Positions 15,561-25,747 of a DNA stretch of 64,000 nucleotides are shown in pieces. The translations under genes and the position numbers were made by a program. Within the stretch, counting starts at the first letter, position 1; each line of letters opens with the position of its first letter. Source of the DNA: an uncultured Actinomycetes bacterium. Lineage in GTDB: Bacteria > Actinomycetota > Actinomycetes > Mycobacteriales > Nakamurellaceae. The stretch covers positions 1-64,000 of the forward strand of contig CALANS010000112.1 in NCBI GenBank assembly GCA_937926105.1. Reading direction: 5' to 3'. The notes under the pieces were generated by a model, which saw only the letters and a program-made list of their open reading frames with translations, was not told the DNA's origin and made no database searches.

Positions 15561-15625
15561 CGAATTCCTTCCGAGGTGCGGTGACGAGGCCGGCGGTGCT
15601 GCGCCGACGACGATTCGATCCTGCC

Positions 15626-16492
15626 CTATCGGTGCGCCGGCGCGGCTGCACGCCCCGGTCCCGCGCCGTACCACGCCCCCGCCGATCGCCAGCGCTGCGC
15701 GCTGGTGCTGTAGGCCAGCGCCACCATCAGCACCGCCAGCGCCAGAAAGATCACCGCGTAGGTGCCAAGCACCTCGCCGTCGAGGCCGCTCGAACCGTAG
15801 AAACCGAACGCGACCAGCCAGTACAGGGCGTCGGCGGCGGTGGCGATCGCTCCGGCCAGCAGCAGGCCGACGCGGCTCCGGAACATCTGCACGCCACCGG
15901 CGATCAGCAGCCCGCCGGCCACCAGCGCCGCCACTCCAGCCAGCCACAAGTACTGGCTGCGCCAGTCCCCCATCCCGGTTCCCTCGTCGGTGGCACCGAA
16001 CGCGCCGAGACCACCGACCAGGTCCAGTCCGGCGGTGACGAAGGCCAGCACGGCGGCAGCGGTGATGGTGCCCGGCCGTGCCGGGCCGGCCGGATAGCTC
16101 AGCCCGGGATAGCCACCGGAGTACGGCGGCACCGGGAAACCGCCGGGATGGGGCGGCGCCGGGTACGGCGTCCCCGGATAGGGCTGAGCCAGATACGTCC
16201 CCGGATAGGGCTGGGTCGGAAACGGCGCCGGATAGGGCTGGGCCGGGTATGGCGCCCCCGCGTATGGCGCTCCCGGGTCGGGGCCGGCATAGGGGTAGGC
16301 CGTGGCAGCCGGATCCACCCCGCCGGCCGATGCGGACGACCCGGATCCCGGCGCCGGGTAGCCCGCCAGCGGGGGTTGGGCCGCCACCGGGAAGCCTCCC
16401 GAGACCGGGGCGGCGCCGCCCAGCATTCCGGGAATGCTGGGCGGATCGGAATACTGGTCTGCGCCGCGACTCCAGCCCGAAGGATCCGTCAC
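15626..16492 (-). CDS. Membrane protein with Pro/Tyr/Gly-rich N-terminal region
   Basis: The 288-residue product begins with about 140 disordered residues rich in Pro, Gly, Tyr and Ala, including repeats of the type QPYPAP/QPYPGT, followed by four membrane segments (ITAAAVLAFVTAGLDLVGGL; YLWLAGVAALVAGGLLIAGG; VGLLLAGAIATAADALYWLVAF; VLGTYAVIFLALAVLMVAL). Such architecture is common in actinobacterial envelope proteins of unknown role. The GTG start at 16492 lies 2 bp after the stop of the small upstream ORF. Confidence 0.75.
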   Translation of the reverse strand: MTDPSGWSRGADQYSDPPSIPGMLGGAAPVSGGFPVAAQPPLAGYPAPGSGSSASAGGVDPAATAYPYAGPDPGAPYAGAPYPAQPYPAPFPTQPYPGTYLAQPYPGTPYPAPPHPGGFPVPPYSGGYPGLSYPAGPARPGTITAAAVLAFVTAGLDLVGGLGAFGATDEGTGMGDWRSQYLWLAGVAALVAGGLLIAGGVQMFRSRVGLLLAGAIATAADALYWLVAFGFYGSSGLDGEVLGTYAVIFLALAVLMVALAYSTSAQRWRSAGAWYGAGPGRAAAPAHR

Positions 16493-16494
16493 CG

Positions 16495-16674
16495 CTACCT
16501 CGCCTTCGCTCCGCTGGCCGCTGCCATCGCGTCAGCGCGACGCAGGGACCGGTCGATCCAGCCTGCCACGAGTGCAAGCGCCACACCGAGCGCACCACCG
16601 CCGCCGATCGACGTCTGGCCGCGGGTGGCGTCCGCGACCACGCCGCACACCAGGTCGCCCAGCCGGCGCAGCAC
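16495..16674 (-). CDS. Small ORF (59 residues) with one hydrophobic segment
   Basis: Between pdxH and the Pro/Tyr-rich membrane protein an open frame runs from GTG 16674 to TAG 16495. The peptide has a basic N-terminus (VLRRLGDLV), a Gly/Ala/Val-rich hydrophobic stretch (GGGGALGVALALVAGWI, about residues 24-40) and a basic tail (DRSLRRADAM). GGGAGG sits directly against the GTG, so either the start lies slightly elsewhere or translation depends on coupling. The spacing of 2 bp to the next gene supports a real gene. Family unknown. Confidence 0.45.
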   Translation of the reverse strand: MLRRLGDLVCGVVADATRGQTSIGGGGALGVALALVAGWIDRSLRRADAMAAASGAKAR

Positions 16675-16706
16675 CCTCCCGCGCCGGTGTCGCTGGCTGG
16701 CAGTGG

Positions 16707-17366
16707 CTACGGTGCGAGACGCTCGGTGACCCAGCGATGGCCGTCACGGCGGTACCGCAGCCGATCGTGCAGCCGGCCGGTGCGGCCCTGCCAGAACTCG
16801 ACGGTCACGGGGGTGATGCGCCAGCCACCCCAGTGCGGCGGCGCCGGGATCGGGTCGGTGCCGTCCAGTCCGCCGAAGCGCCGTTCGACCTGGGCCTGCA
16901 GCGCGTCGAGCGCTTCCCGGCCTGCCAGGACGGTGGACTGCGGGCTGGACCAGGCGCCGATCTGCGAGCCGCGCGGTCTGGTGGCCCAGTAGGCCTCGGT
17001 GGTTTCGCGGTCGACCTGGGTGACGGTGCCCCGCAGGTGGATCTGCCGGTGCAGGTCGTACCAGGGGAAGGTGACGGCGGCGTGCGGGTTCTCGGCGAGG
17101 TCGTGACTCTTGGCGGAGGTGTAGTTGGTGTAGAAGACCAGGCCCTGTTCGTCAACGGACTTGGCCAGCACGCTGCGCGCGGCGACGGTGCCGTCGGCGG
17201 CCGCGGTGGCCAACACCATCCCGTTGGGCTCGGTGATCCCCGCGGCGACGGCGTCATCGAACCAGCGGCGGAACTGGGTGAGCCAGTCGGGGGCCAGATC
17301 GGCTTCCGACAGGCCGGCGTCGGCGTAGTTCTGCCGCATCTGCGCCATGCTCTCGGCGGTGCTCAC
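16707..17366 (-). CDS. pdxH: Pyridoxamine 5'-phosphate oxidase
   Basis: The 219-residue flavoprotein oxidises pyridoxamine or pyridoxine 5'-phosphate to pyridoxal 5'-phosphate. Family signatures are clear: FYTNYTSAKSHDLAENPHAAVTF (FMN binding), RGSQIGAWSSPQS, and the C-terminal substrate-binding block WGGWRITPVTVEFWQGRTGRLHDRLRYRR. The GTG at 17366 is chosen because AGGAGG lies five bases upstream. PLP made here is the cofactor of SerC encoded 3 kb away. Confidence 0.95.
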   Translation of the reverse strand: MSTAESMAQMRQNYADAGLSEADLAPDWLTQFRRWFDDAVAAGITEPNGMVLATAAADGTVAARSVLAKSVDEQGLVFYTNYTSAKSHDLAENPHAAVTFPWYDLHRQIHLRGTVTQVDRETTEAYWATRPRGSQIGAWSSPQSTVLAGREALDALQAQVERRFGGLDGTDPIPAPPHWGGWRITPVTVEFWQGRTGRLHDRLRYRRDGHRWVTERLAP

Positions 17367-17446
17367 TGGTCCTCCTGGCGGCTCGTCGAACGCGGCGTGA
17401 TGACCGTACCGCCCGGCAGGTGCGGGTTCGCTCCCGGCGCCGGAGG

Positions 17447-17532
17447 TCTGAAAACCTGCCGCCAGATTCGGGCCCCGATGCATTCGCGCAGGTGGCGGTG
17501 ATCTTGGTCCTATCTGGGGGCAGATTCTCAGA
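17447..17532. repeat. Imperfect palindromic intergenic repeat, copy 2
   Basis: Arms at about 17447-17467 (GTCTGAAAACCTGCC then GCCAGAT) and 17512-17532 are complementary with a few mismatches. The centre shares TGATCTTGGTC, CAGGT-GCG and GATTCGG with the element at 13904-13970. It lies between the divergent pdxH and sigma factor genes, so it is not simply a terminator. Confidence 0.7.
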
Positions 17533-17610
17533 CTCGCCGGATGGTGCAAACACCGGCCGGGCCGCGTTGGGTAGGTGAGACTGCGGCGCGAAGGGCGGTG
17601 ACGAACTCCG

Positions 17611-18210
17611 GTGACGTTTGACGAGTTCCTGGACGCCGAGCTGACCGGCCTGCGCCGGTACGCCGCCGCCCTCACCGGGGACCGGCAGCGCGCCCACGAC
17701 GTGCTGGCCGATGTGCTGCTGCGGGCGCACACCGGCTGGGGCCGGATCGGCGCGATGGAGTTCCCGCTGGCGTACGTGCGCCGCATGGTCACCTCCACGT
17801 TCCTGTCCGAGAAGCGCCGCTGGTCGGTGCGCACGATCCGACCCACCAGAACCGGTGACCTGCCGGATGTGGCGCTGCCCGACCCGGCCAGCGCCGTCGA
17901 CGACCGGGAACACCTGCAGCATCTGCTGGCCGCACTGCCGCCCCGGCAACGCGCGGCCGTCGTGCTGCACTTCTACCTCGAGCTGTCGTATGCCGAGATC
18001 GCCACCGAACTACGCATCAGCGAGGGCGGGGTGCGCACCACCGTCTCCCGCGCCCTGGCCACGCTGCGCATCGCCATCGGCGACGAGACGCCCGCCGACC
18101 CGTCCAGCACAACCGCACCGCCGGGCGGCGCGCGGATCCCCCGCACGGTTTACCAGCTGCGTGCTGCCCGTGTCCGAGATCCGCGCACCCGACAGCAGGA
18201 GGGCTCATGA
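17611..18210 (+). CDS. ECF/SigE-family RNA polymerase sigma factor
   Basis: The 199-residue protein has region 2 (residues 5-70: TFDEFLDAELTGLRRYAAALTGDRQRAHDVLADVLLRAHTGW is split here by family convention into 2.1 and 2.2) and region 4 (about 105-155) with HTH LSYAEIATELRISEGGVRTTV. The C-terminal 45 residues are a basic, unstructured tail. The start codon is GTG. Its stop overlaps the ATG of the next gene (ATGA, 18207-18210), so the downstream membrane protein is very likely its regulator or partner. Target promoters are unknown. Confidence 0.88.
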   Translation: MTFDEFLDAELTGLRRYAAALTGDRQRAHDVLADVLLRAHTGWGRIGAMEFPLAYVRRMVTSTFLSEKRRWSVRTIRPTRTGDLPDVALPDPASAVDDREHLQHLLAALPPRQRAAVVLHFYLELSYAEIATELRISEGGVRTTVSRALATLRIAIGDETPADPSSTTAPPGGARIPRTVYQLRAARVRDPRTRQQEGS

Positions 18211-20048
18211 TCACCATCACCGACCTGGGCGCCGAGCTCGACCGGCTGGCCGACGCCGCCCCGACCGACACCGAGATCCGACGGACCCTGACCGAGCGGA
18301 TCGCCAGGCACGCCAAGCACCGCCGAACCACGGCCCTGGTCGCGGCCGCGGCGGCCGTCGTGGTGGTCGCCGGCGGGGCGGGACTCGCCGGAGCAGTGCT
18401 GTCGCACCGGTCTGCGGGCCCGGCGGGCCCCACACCGGTGGTGCAGGTTCCGGAGGTTGCGCTGCCGCCGGATTCGAAGCTGATCCGTCACCACCTGCAA
18501 GCGGTGACGACGCCGGTGACGGCAACGCCGCCGAAGGGACTGCCGGGCCAAGCGTGGTTCTCGGCGCCGGGTCGGCTGGCGGTGTCGTTTTTCAACCTGC
18601 GAGCGAGCACCGGGGGTGCCGCGGTCGGATCGGCCTCGTCCGAATGGCTCTCGGCCGATGGCAGCGGCGCCGGAACGGCCAGCGCCGGGTACACGATCAC
18701 CGACTCCCGGGACGAGGTGCTTCAGTCGTTCGGGGCCGGCGGCCCTGTAACACCGACGGTGTCGCGCTCGGACATCACGATCGCGGGGCACCACGCCACC
18801 CTGGGCATCGCGCCCGAGGGCACGGTCGACGGGTTCGGATTCCCTGCCTCCGAGCGGATCTCGTGGCAACTGGCCGACGGCCGGTGGATCCATGTCTGGT
18901 CGACCGGCCCGACGCGGGACTCCTCCCCCAGCACCGCGCTACGGAACTTTGCCGATGGGATCACCGAGACCCCGCAGACCCTGAACCGGACCATCGGCAT
19001 CGGGCTCACGCTGCCCGGGTTGACGATCGACTCGTCGATCAACTCCTCGGTGATTGTGTCGGTGCTGGGAGCGCAGGTGTATCTGTGCCCGCCGGGGGTC
19101 GACCCGCTGACGTCCAGTTCCGGATCCTCGTCCGGGTCTTCGTCCGGGTCGGCTGACGCGCCCGCATCGATCGCACCCCGTGTGTCCAACGGTCCGACGA
19201 CCGCCGAGACCGCGACCGAGAACGAACCGACAAGCGCGTGCATCGGCGCGGCGGTCATGCAGTACCCAGGCGAGCGATTCAACTCGGGGTCCGGCCCGAC
19301 CAGCACCGTCACCGTCGGCGACACGGTCGCGCACGTCGACGTCGACCAGGGCGCCGCCTGGGCCGACCTGGGAGGCGGGCTCACCGCGGTGGCTGGCGCG
19401 CCGAAGTCCGCGCACCTGTCGAAGGACGATCTCGCGGCGCTGGTCGCCTCGGTGCGACTGTCCCCGGCGGTGACGGTGCTGCCGCCGCAGACCCCGCAGC
19501 GGATCGAGGGCTCCGCCGGTGCGACCGCCGGAATCCTGTCCTCGTCAGCGGCGCCGACCGCGCAACCCCTCTCCTCCTCGCAGGCGGCCACGGCTCCCGT
19601 CACCGCCGCTACCAACCGACCGGGCAACGGTCTCTCCTCGGCTCTCGGCCAGGAGAAGTCGGCGGAGGATTCCCTCGCGTCTGAGGCGCGCTCGGCCACC
19701 GGGTCCGCGAGTTCAGCGGCAGAGCTGGACGGTGCGAATGCTGCCGCGGTGTTGGCCAAGTACCTGGACGCCCTGACGGCCGGTGACTGCACTGCAGCCC
19801 ATGCGCTGGTCGCTGCCACGTTCGTGACGGGGAACGGTGAGCTGTGCGGCTCGGTGCACGTCTCGACCCATACGGTTCCGACCGATCCGGCCGCGCCCAG
19901 CCCGGACCAGCGAGAATTCGCTATCACGTTGACCACCGGCGGCAGCAGCGACGGATCCATCCCGCCCGGGACGCTGACGTGGTTCTACGTGCTGCAGCGG
20001 CAGCCCGGCGGCGAATGGCTGATCACCGGCGGCGGCAGCGGCCCCTAA
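18207..20048 (+). CDS. Large single-pass membrane protein coupled to the sigma factor
   Basis: The 613-residue protein has a 45-residue cytoplasmic N-terminus (ITDLGAELDRLADAAPTDTEI), one membrane helix (about 47-68, TTALVAAAAAVVVVAGGAGLAGAVL) and a long extracytoplasmic part. Serine-rich linkers lie near 305-320 and 425-520, and the last 95 residues (LAKYLDALTAGDCTAAHALV to the end) look like an NTF2/DUF4878-type domain. No zinc anti-sigma motif is visible. Position and the short N-terminal cytoplasmic part suggest an anti-sigma factor with an external sensor; this is inference from coupling to the sigma gene. Confidence 0.75.
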   Translation: MITITDLGAELDRLADAAPTDTEIRRTLTERIARHAKHRRTTALVAAAAAVVVVAGGAGLAGAVLSHRSAGPAGPTPVVQVPEVALPPDSKLIRHHLQAVTTPVTATPPKGLPGQAWFSAPGRLAVSFFNLRASTGGAAVGSASSEWLSADGSGAGTASAGYTITDSRDEVLQSFGAGGPVTPTVSRSDITIAGHHATLGIAPEGTVDGFGFPASERISWQLADGRWIHVWSTGPTRDSSPSTALRNFADGITETPQTLNRTIGIGLTLPGLTIDSSINSSVIVSVLGAQVYLCPPGVDPLTSSSGSSSGSSSGSADAPASIAPRVSNGPTTAETATENEPTSACIGAAVMQYPGERFNSGSGPTSTVTVGDTVAHVDVDQGAAWADLGGGLTAVAGAPKSAHLSKDDLAALVASVRLSPAVTVLPPQTPQRIEGSAGATAGILSSSAAPTAQPLSSSQAATAPVTAATNRPGNGLSSALGQEKSAEDSLASEARSATGSASSAAELDGANAAAVLAKYLDALTAGDCTAAHALVAATFVTGNGELCGSVHVSTHTVPTDPAAPSPDQREFAITLTTGGSSDGSIPPGTLTWFYVLQRQPGGEWLITGGGSGP

Positions 20049-21290
<1,242 letters not shown>

Positions 21291-21590
21291 TCCGCCCGCG
21301 CGAAGCCCCGGCGGCAGGCCGAGCCTCACATCGGGACGCACACGGCCGCTCCCTCGCCTGCAGCCTGCCTGCCCGCACTCAGCAAGCAGGCGACGAGCAC
21401 CCGCCCCACCCGCTCAGATCCGACGTTTTGTAGCCTGCTGCCCGTGCGACTGCCGGAAGATCACCTGACCGGCGGCGTGCGCGCTGGCGCTGCGTGACCG
21501 ATGATGAGGCGATAGTGGATCATGGTGTCGCAGCACACGCCGGGTCGACCGCCCGTGCGATGGCCGGAACTGGGTGAAGGAGCCGACCAA
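21291..21590 (+). other. Intergenic region after serC
   Basis: These 300 bp hold no credible gene. GCCTGC and GCAGGC arms around 21357-21393 can form a weak hairpin that may end serC transcription. A GAAGGAG site (21576-21582) serves the amidohydrolase. I see no convincing promoter. Confidence 0.45.
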
Positions 21591-22454
21591 ATGATCATCG
21601 ACTCCCACGTCCACGTGTGGAGCGAGGCCACCGACCCCCGGCACGATCCGCTGCCCTGGTTGTCCGAACAGGCGCAGCACACCTACCGGACGATCACCCT
21701 CGACCAGGTCGACACCGAGATGGCGCAGGCCGGCGTGGACGGAATCGTCCTGGTCCAGACGGCCAACGAACTGCGCCACAACGACGAACTGTTCGCCGCC
21801 GCCGACTCCTCCACCCGTGCCGCCAGGGTGGTGGCCTGGGTGCCGCTGGCCGATCCGGACGGGACCAGGGCTGCGCTGCGGCGCTACCACACACGACGCG
21901 ACCTGACCGGGGTGCGGCATCGGATCCGGGACGGCGACGACCCCCATCTGCTGGTGCGGCCTCGTGTCTCGGAGAGCCTGGCGCTCATCGCTCAGGCGGG
22001 CCTGAGTCTGGACGTGATGCCCTGGCCGGCGGGGGTGTTGGAGCAGGTTCCGCAGATCGCCCGGCGACACCCCGATCTGACGATCGTGATCGACATGCTG
22101 GGCTGGCCCGCGGTCGGCGAGCGACGCATGCAGCCCTGGACCGATCACCTGGCCGAGGCCGCCGCCGAGCCGGGGGTACACATCAAGGTTGGTGGGCTGT
22201 TTCGGCTCTCCGGCGACCATCCCGATCCGGACGCCTGGCGACCCTATGTGAGCACCGCCGTCAACCTGTTCGGCCCGGAACGGCTGATGCTGGGCACGAA
22301 CTGGCCCACCATGCGCGCGTTCGGGCGTACCTATACGGAGACCATGCAGATGCTGCTGAGCTCGTTCGACGAGCTCATCGAAGTCGAGCGAGCTCAAGTC
22401 CTGGCCGGCACCGCACGCCGGGTATATCGCTTCGACGCAGCCCCAGGCGAGTAA
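21591..22454 (+). CDS. Amidohydrolase family 2 protein with altered metal/catalytic residues
   Basis: The 287-residue protein is a TIM-barrel hydrolase of the lactonase/2-pyrone-4,6-dicarboxylate hydrolase type: HxH at residues 6-8 (MIIDSHVHVW), TGVRHRIRDGDD, a late HIKVGGLFRLSGD and LMLGTNWPTMRAFG. Two conserved positions differ. The usual His of the VxDHxGxP motif is Met169 (VIDMLGWPAV), and the usual catalytic Asp of GSDWP is Asn237 (GTNWP). The fold is clear, but ordinary lactone hydrolysis is doubtful. I start it at ATG 21591, after GAAGGAG, rather than at the in-frame 21522. Confidence 0.85.
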   Translation: MIIDSHVHVWSEATDPRHDPLPWLSEQAQHTYRTITLDQVDTEMAQAGVDGIVLVQTANELRHNDELFAAADSSTRAARVVAWVPLADPDGTRAALRRYHTRRDLTGVRHRIRDGDDPHLLVRPRVSESLALIAQAGLSLDVMPWPAGVLEQVPQIARRHPDLTIVIDMLGWPAVGERRMQPWTDHLAEAAAEPGVHIKVGGLFRLSGDHPDPDAWRPYVSTAVNLFGPERLMLGTNWPTMRAFGRTYTETMQMLLSSFDELIEVERAQVLAGTARRVYRFDAAPGE

Positions 22455-22538
22455 CCGTCGGCGCGCCTGGACCGTCGAGCCGCGAGCGGCCACTAGCGTG
22501 AACGCCACGGACCGGCAGCCGATCGGGAGGAGACCGCC

Positions 22539-23669
22539 ATGCGGGCACTGCGTGTTCTCGGCATCGCCGAGAACGGCGGCCATCTGGTGTGTGCCGACAC
22601 CGACGACCCCGAGGGCACGCAGGAGACCTTCGCGCTGCCGTTGGACGAGCGGCTGCGCGCCGCCGTGCGCGGCGATCTGAGCCGGTTCGGGCAGCTCGAG
22701 ATCGAGATGCAGCCCCAGCTTCGGCCCAAGGAAATCCAGAGTCGGATCCGTGCGGGCGCGAGCGTGGCCCAGGTCGCGGCGGCGGCCGGATGCACGCCGG
22801 AACGCATCGAGCGCTACGCCTACCCGGTGCTGATGGAGCGCACCACCATCGCCGACCGGGCCCGGCGGGTGCGACCGCTGGCCGGCGCGGCGATCGGCTC
22901 GGCGGGCGCCGCCCGGGCGGACCGCACCCTGCAGGAGATCGTCACCGCCACGCTGGCCGATCGTGGGCAGCAGCAAGACATCAGCTGGGACGCCTTCCGC
23001 GATGAGCGAGGTTGGACGGTGACGGCGTCCTGGCGCGCGGGCCGCAGCCAGAACCGGGCCGAATGGGCCTACCACGGCGGCCCGGACGGCGGCGGGGTGA
23101 CGGCCCGCAACCAGGCGGCCGCGGATCTGGTGGAGCCGGCGCCCCGTGCGCTGCGCACCGTGGGCGACGGATCGCGCCGCGGCGACACCAGCAGCAGCGA
23201 GACCCCGCGAGCCGGCGCGCCGGAGGTCCGCCGGACGAGCGGTGACGAGGCCCGGCGAACCACCCACGACGGTGACCGAGGGGCCAGCGGTGACGAGAAC
23301 CGTCGGGGAGCGGCCGCCACTGGCCCGCAGGCCCGCTCGAGCGCTGCGAACGAACCGACCCGACGAGCGATTGCCTCATCGGCAGGTGCCCCGAGGGGCG
23401 GAGCAACACCCCACTCGCCCGCCCCGGAGCAGGCAACTCCAGCAGACGACTCCATCGTGGAGCGCACCGTGACGGACGACCGAGCCGGAGCTCTGCTGTC
23501 CGGCACCGACGATCACCGTGACCGGGCCACTGGCACCACCGACGCCGCCCCGGGAGGCGTCGCATCGGATTCGGCAGCCGGCGGCTCGCGGACCGCGCGG
23601 CGCGGGCATCGCCCGCCGATGCCGTCCTGGGAGGACGTCCTGCTGGGAACTCGCGCCTCCGGGCGCTGA
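22539..23669 (+). CDS. sepH: SepH, actinobacterial cell-division protein (DUF3071)
   Basis: The first 150 residues match DUF3071: MRALRVLGIAENGGHLVC, KEIQSRIRAGASVAQVAAAAGCTPERIERYAYPVLMERTTIADRA is the helix-turn-helix region (about 65-110). SepH is known to bind FtsZ and promote its assembly at the septum in Streptomyces and mycobacteria. The C-terminal half (about 210-350) is disordered, rich in Arg, Gly, Thr and acidic residues, with repeats of S/GGDE coded by GCGGTGACGAG words, and ends in the conserved-looking RRGHRPPMPSWEDVLLG. The ATG follows GGGAGGAG. It acts in the cytoplasm at the Z-ring. Confidence 0.92.
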   Translation: MRALRVLGIAENGGHLVCADTDDPEGTQETFALPLDERLRAAVRGDLSRFGQLEIEMQPQLRPKEIQSRIRAGASVAQVAAAAGCTPERIERYAYPVLMERTTIADRARRVRPLAGAAIGSAGAARADRTLQEIVTATLADRGQQQDISWDAFRDERGWTVTASWRAGRSQNRAEWAYHGGPDGGGVTARNQAAADLVEPAPRALRTVGDGSRRGDTSSSETPRAGAPEVRRTSGDEARRTTHDGDRGASGDENRRGAAATGPQARSSAANEPTRRAIASSAGAPRGGATPHSPAPEQATPADDSIVERTVTDDRAGALLSGTDDHRDRATGTTDAAPGGVASDSAAGGSRTARRGHRPPMPSWEDVLLGTRASGR

Positions 23670-23729
23670 CCTCCCGGGACGCGCCCGGCCGGCCGCCCCG
23701 TCACCGCTCACCCGTCACCGCTCACCCGT

Positions 23730-23801
23730 CGATGTTCGCGTCTCAGGCGCGGTTGTGGGCCCGAATCCGCGCAAAACCGTGTCGCAGATCCGCGAACATC
23801 G
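23730..23801. repeat. 72-bp palindromic intergenic element
   Basis: Perfect 11-bp ends CGATGTTCGCG (23730-23740) and CGCGAACATCG (23791-23801) enclose further pairing (CGGTT with AACCG). Words such as AGATCCGCGA and GAATCCG recur in the hairpin at 57921-58000. It lies between sepH and the ABC exporter genes; just before it, GTCACCGCTCACCC is repeated twice (about 23700-23728). Confidence 0.7.
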
Positions 23802-23875
23802 AAACGCGACGTCCGTCCCCCCTCGCGAAAATCCGTCGAACCGGGTCGCACCCGACACGTACCCTGGGCACCGTC

Positions 23876-25747
23876 ATGACGATCAGTACCGCGGAGAACC
23901 CGCGACCCACCCCCACCGACTCGGACCGCCCGCAGGATCACGACGAGTCTCCCGGCGCCGCACCGCAATCCGGCGCCAGGCTGTCCACCGTACGGTCGCT
24001 CGCACGACTGATCCCGTACGCCCGCCCGGCCATGCCCGCCATCGCCGCATCGGCCGTCACCGCTGCGGTCGCTACCGCCTGCGGCCTGGTGTTCCCGATG
24101 GTGATCGGCGGCATCATCGATGGCCCCATCGCACACCGGAACATGGGCGCGCTGCTGTGGCCGGGCATCGGGCTGCTCGCGCTGGGTGTCGGCGAGGCCG
24201 CGCTGTTTTTCATCCGGCGGATGCTCATCGCCCGGCCCGCCATGCGGGTCGAGGCACAGATGCGCGACGACCTGTACGCCAAGCTGCAGCGGCTGCCGGT
24301 GTCCTTCCACGATCGGTGGCCGGCCGGGCAGCTGCTGTCCCGCGCCGTCTCCGACCTGTCGACCATCCGGCGCTTCCTGTCGTTCGCGATGATCTTCCTG
24401 TTCGTCAACTTCGCCACGTTCGTCATCGGCACCGCGATCCTGCTGGTGCTGGACTGGCAGCTCGGACTAATCATCGCGCTGCTGGCGGTGCCGCTGGTCG
24501 GTGTCTCGTTCGTCTTCGAATCCCGCTATCGGGTGCTGTCCCGCCGTTCCCAGGATCAGGTCGGCGATCTGGCCACGGTGGTCGAGGAATCGGTGCTGGG
24601 CATCCGGATCCTCAAGGCGTTCGGTCGCAGCCGGTTCCTCGGACGGGAGTTCATCAAGCAGGCCGCCGAGCTGCGCACCACTGAGTTGACCAAGGCGCGG
24701 GTGCTGGCGCTGCTCTGGGCGGCGATCATCGCACTGCCGGAGATCGCGCTGGGCGTGATCCTGCTGCTGGGCATCTGGCAGGTCGCCGACGGCACGCTTA
24801 CCGCGGGGCTGCTGGTGTCCTTCTTCGGCGTCGCCATGACGCTGCGCTGGCCAGTGGAGTCCATCGGCTGGCTGCTGGCGCAGGCCAACGAGACCGCCGC
24901 CGCGACCGAGCGCTTCTTCGAGGTGATGGACGCGCCGGAGACGCTGCGCTCCCCGCAGCAGCCGATCGCACCCACCACCCGGCACGGCCGGCTGGCGCTG
25001 CACGACGTGCACTTCGCATTCGCCGACGCCCGCCCGGACCGGCCCGACGTGCTGCGCGGGGTGAATCTGGACCTGCGCCCCGGCGAGACCGTCGCCATTG
25101 TCGGGGCCACCGGCTCCGGCAAGACCACGCTCACCAGCCTGGTCAACCGGCTGCACGACGTCACCGCAGGCTCCATCACGCTGGACGGGGTCGACATCCG
25201 AGATCTCGAGCTGGCCGTGTTGCGCCGCCGGGTGGCGGTGGCCTTCGAGGATCCGACGCTGTTTTCCATGTCTGTGCGGGAGAATGTGCTGCTGGGTCAG
25301 CCCGAGCTGGGCGATGACGAGGCCGACGAGGTCATCGCCCGCGCGCTGCGGATCGCGCAGGCCGAGTTCGTGTACCAGCTGCCCTGGGGGCTGGACACCC
25401 GGATCGGTGAGCAGGGTCTGTCGCTGTCCGGCGGCCAGCGGCAGCGGCTGGCGCTGGCCCGGGCCGTGGTGGGCGACCCGGAGGTGCTGGTGCTGGACGA
25501 CCCACTGTCGGCGTTGGACATCCACACCGAGGCGCAGGTCGAGCAGGCGCTGCGCTCGGTGCTGGCCGACACCACGGCGCTGATCATCGCGCACCGGGCG
25601 TCCACCGTGTTGCTGGCCGATCGGGTGGCGCTGCTGGCCGACGGCCGGATCGCGGCGACCGGCACGCACAGCGAGCTGATGGCTGCGGTGCCGGAGTACG
25701 CAGACCTGCTGTCCAGCAAGGCCGAGCGAGAGGCGGCCGCCCGATGA
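23876..25747 (+). CDS. ABC exporter half-transporter, degenerate-site subunit
   Basis: The 623-residue protein has a six-helix exporter membrane domain (about 60-350) and a nucleotide-binding domain (about 375-620): Walker A GATGSGKTT (about 408), signature [14 protein letters not shown] (about 516), Walker B VLVLDDPLSALD (about 540) and the H-loop His in IIAHRAS. The residue after Walker B Asp is Asp, not the catalytic Glu, a hallmark of the degenerate half in heterodimeric exporters. The partner is the next gene. ATG 23876 is near a TACCCT -10-like box, so the transcript may be nearly leaderless. Substrate unknown. Confidence 0.93.
   Translation: MTISTAENPRPTPTDSDRPQDHDESPGAAPQSGARLSTVRSLARLIPYARPAMPAIAASAVTAAVATACGLVFPMVIGGIIDGPIAHRNMGALLWPGIGLLALGVGEAALFFIRRMLIARPAMRVEAQMRDDLYAKLQRLPVSFHDRWPAGQLLSRAVSDLSTIRRFLSFAMIFLFVNFATFVIGTAILLVLDWQLGLIIALLAVPLVGVSFVFESRYRVLSRRSQDQVGDLATVVEESVLGIRILKAFGRSRFLGREFIKQAAELRTTELTKARVLALLWAAIIALPEIALGVILLLGIWQVADGTLTAGLLVSFFGVAMTLRWPVESIGWLLAQANETAAATERFFEVMDAPETLRSPQQPIAPTTRHGRLALHDVHFAFADARPDRPDVLRGVNLDLRPGETVAIVGATGSGKTTLTSLVNRLHDVTAGSITLDGVDIRDLELAVLRRRVAVAFEDPTLFSMSVRENVLLGQPELGDDEADEVIARALRIAQAEFVYQLPWGLDTRIGEQGLSLSGGQRQRLALARAVVGDPEVLVLDDPLSALDIHTEAQVEQALRSVLADTTALIIAHRASTVLLADRVALLADGRIAATGTHSELMAAVPEYADLLSSKAEREAAAR

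Noticed and set aside
21414..23267. 617-codon minus-strand frame over the amidohydrolase and sepH
   Set aside because: Shadow of two recognised genes; no domain and no start signal.
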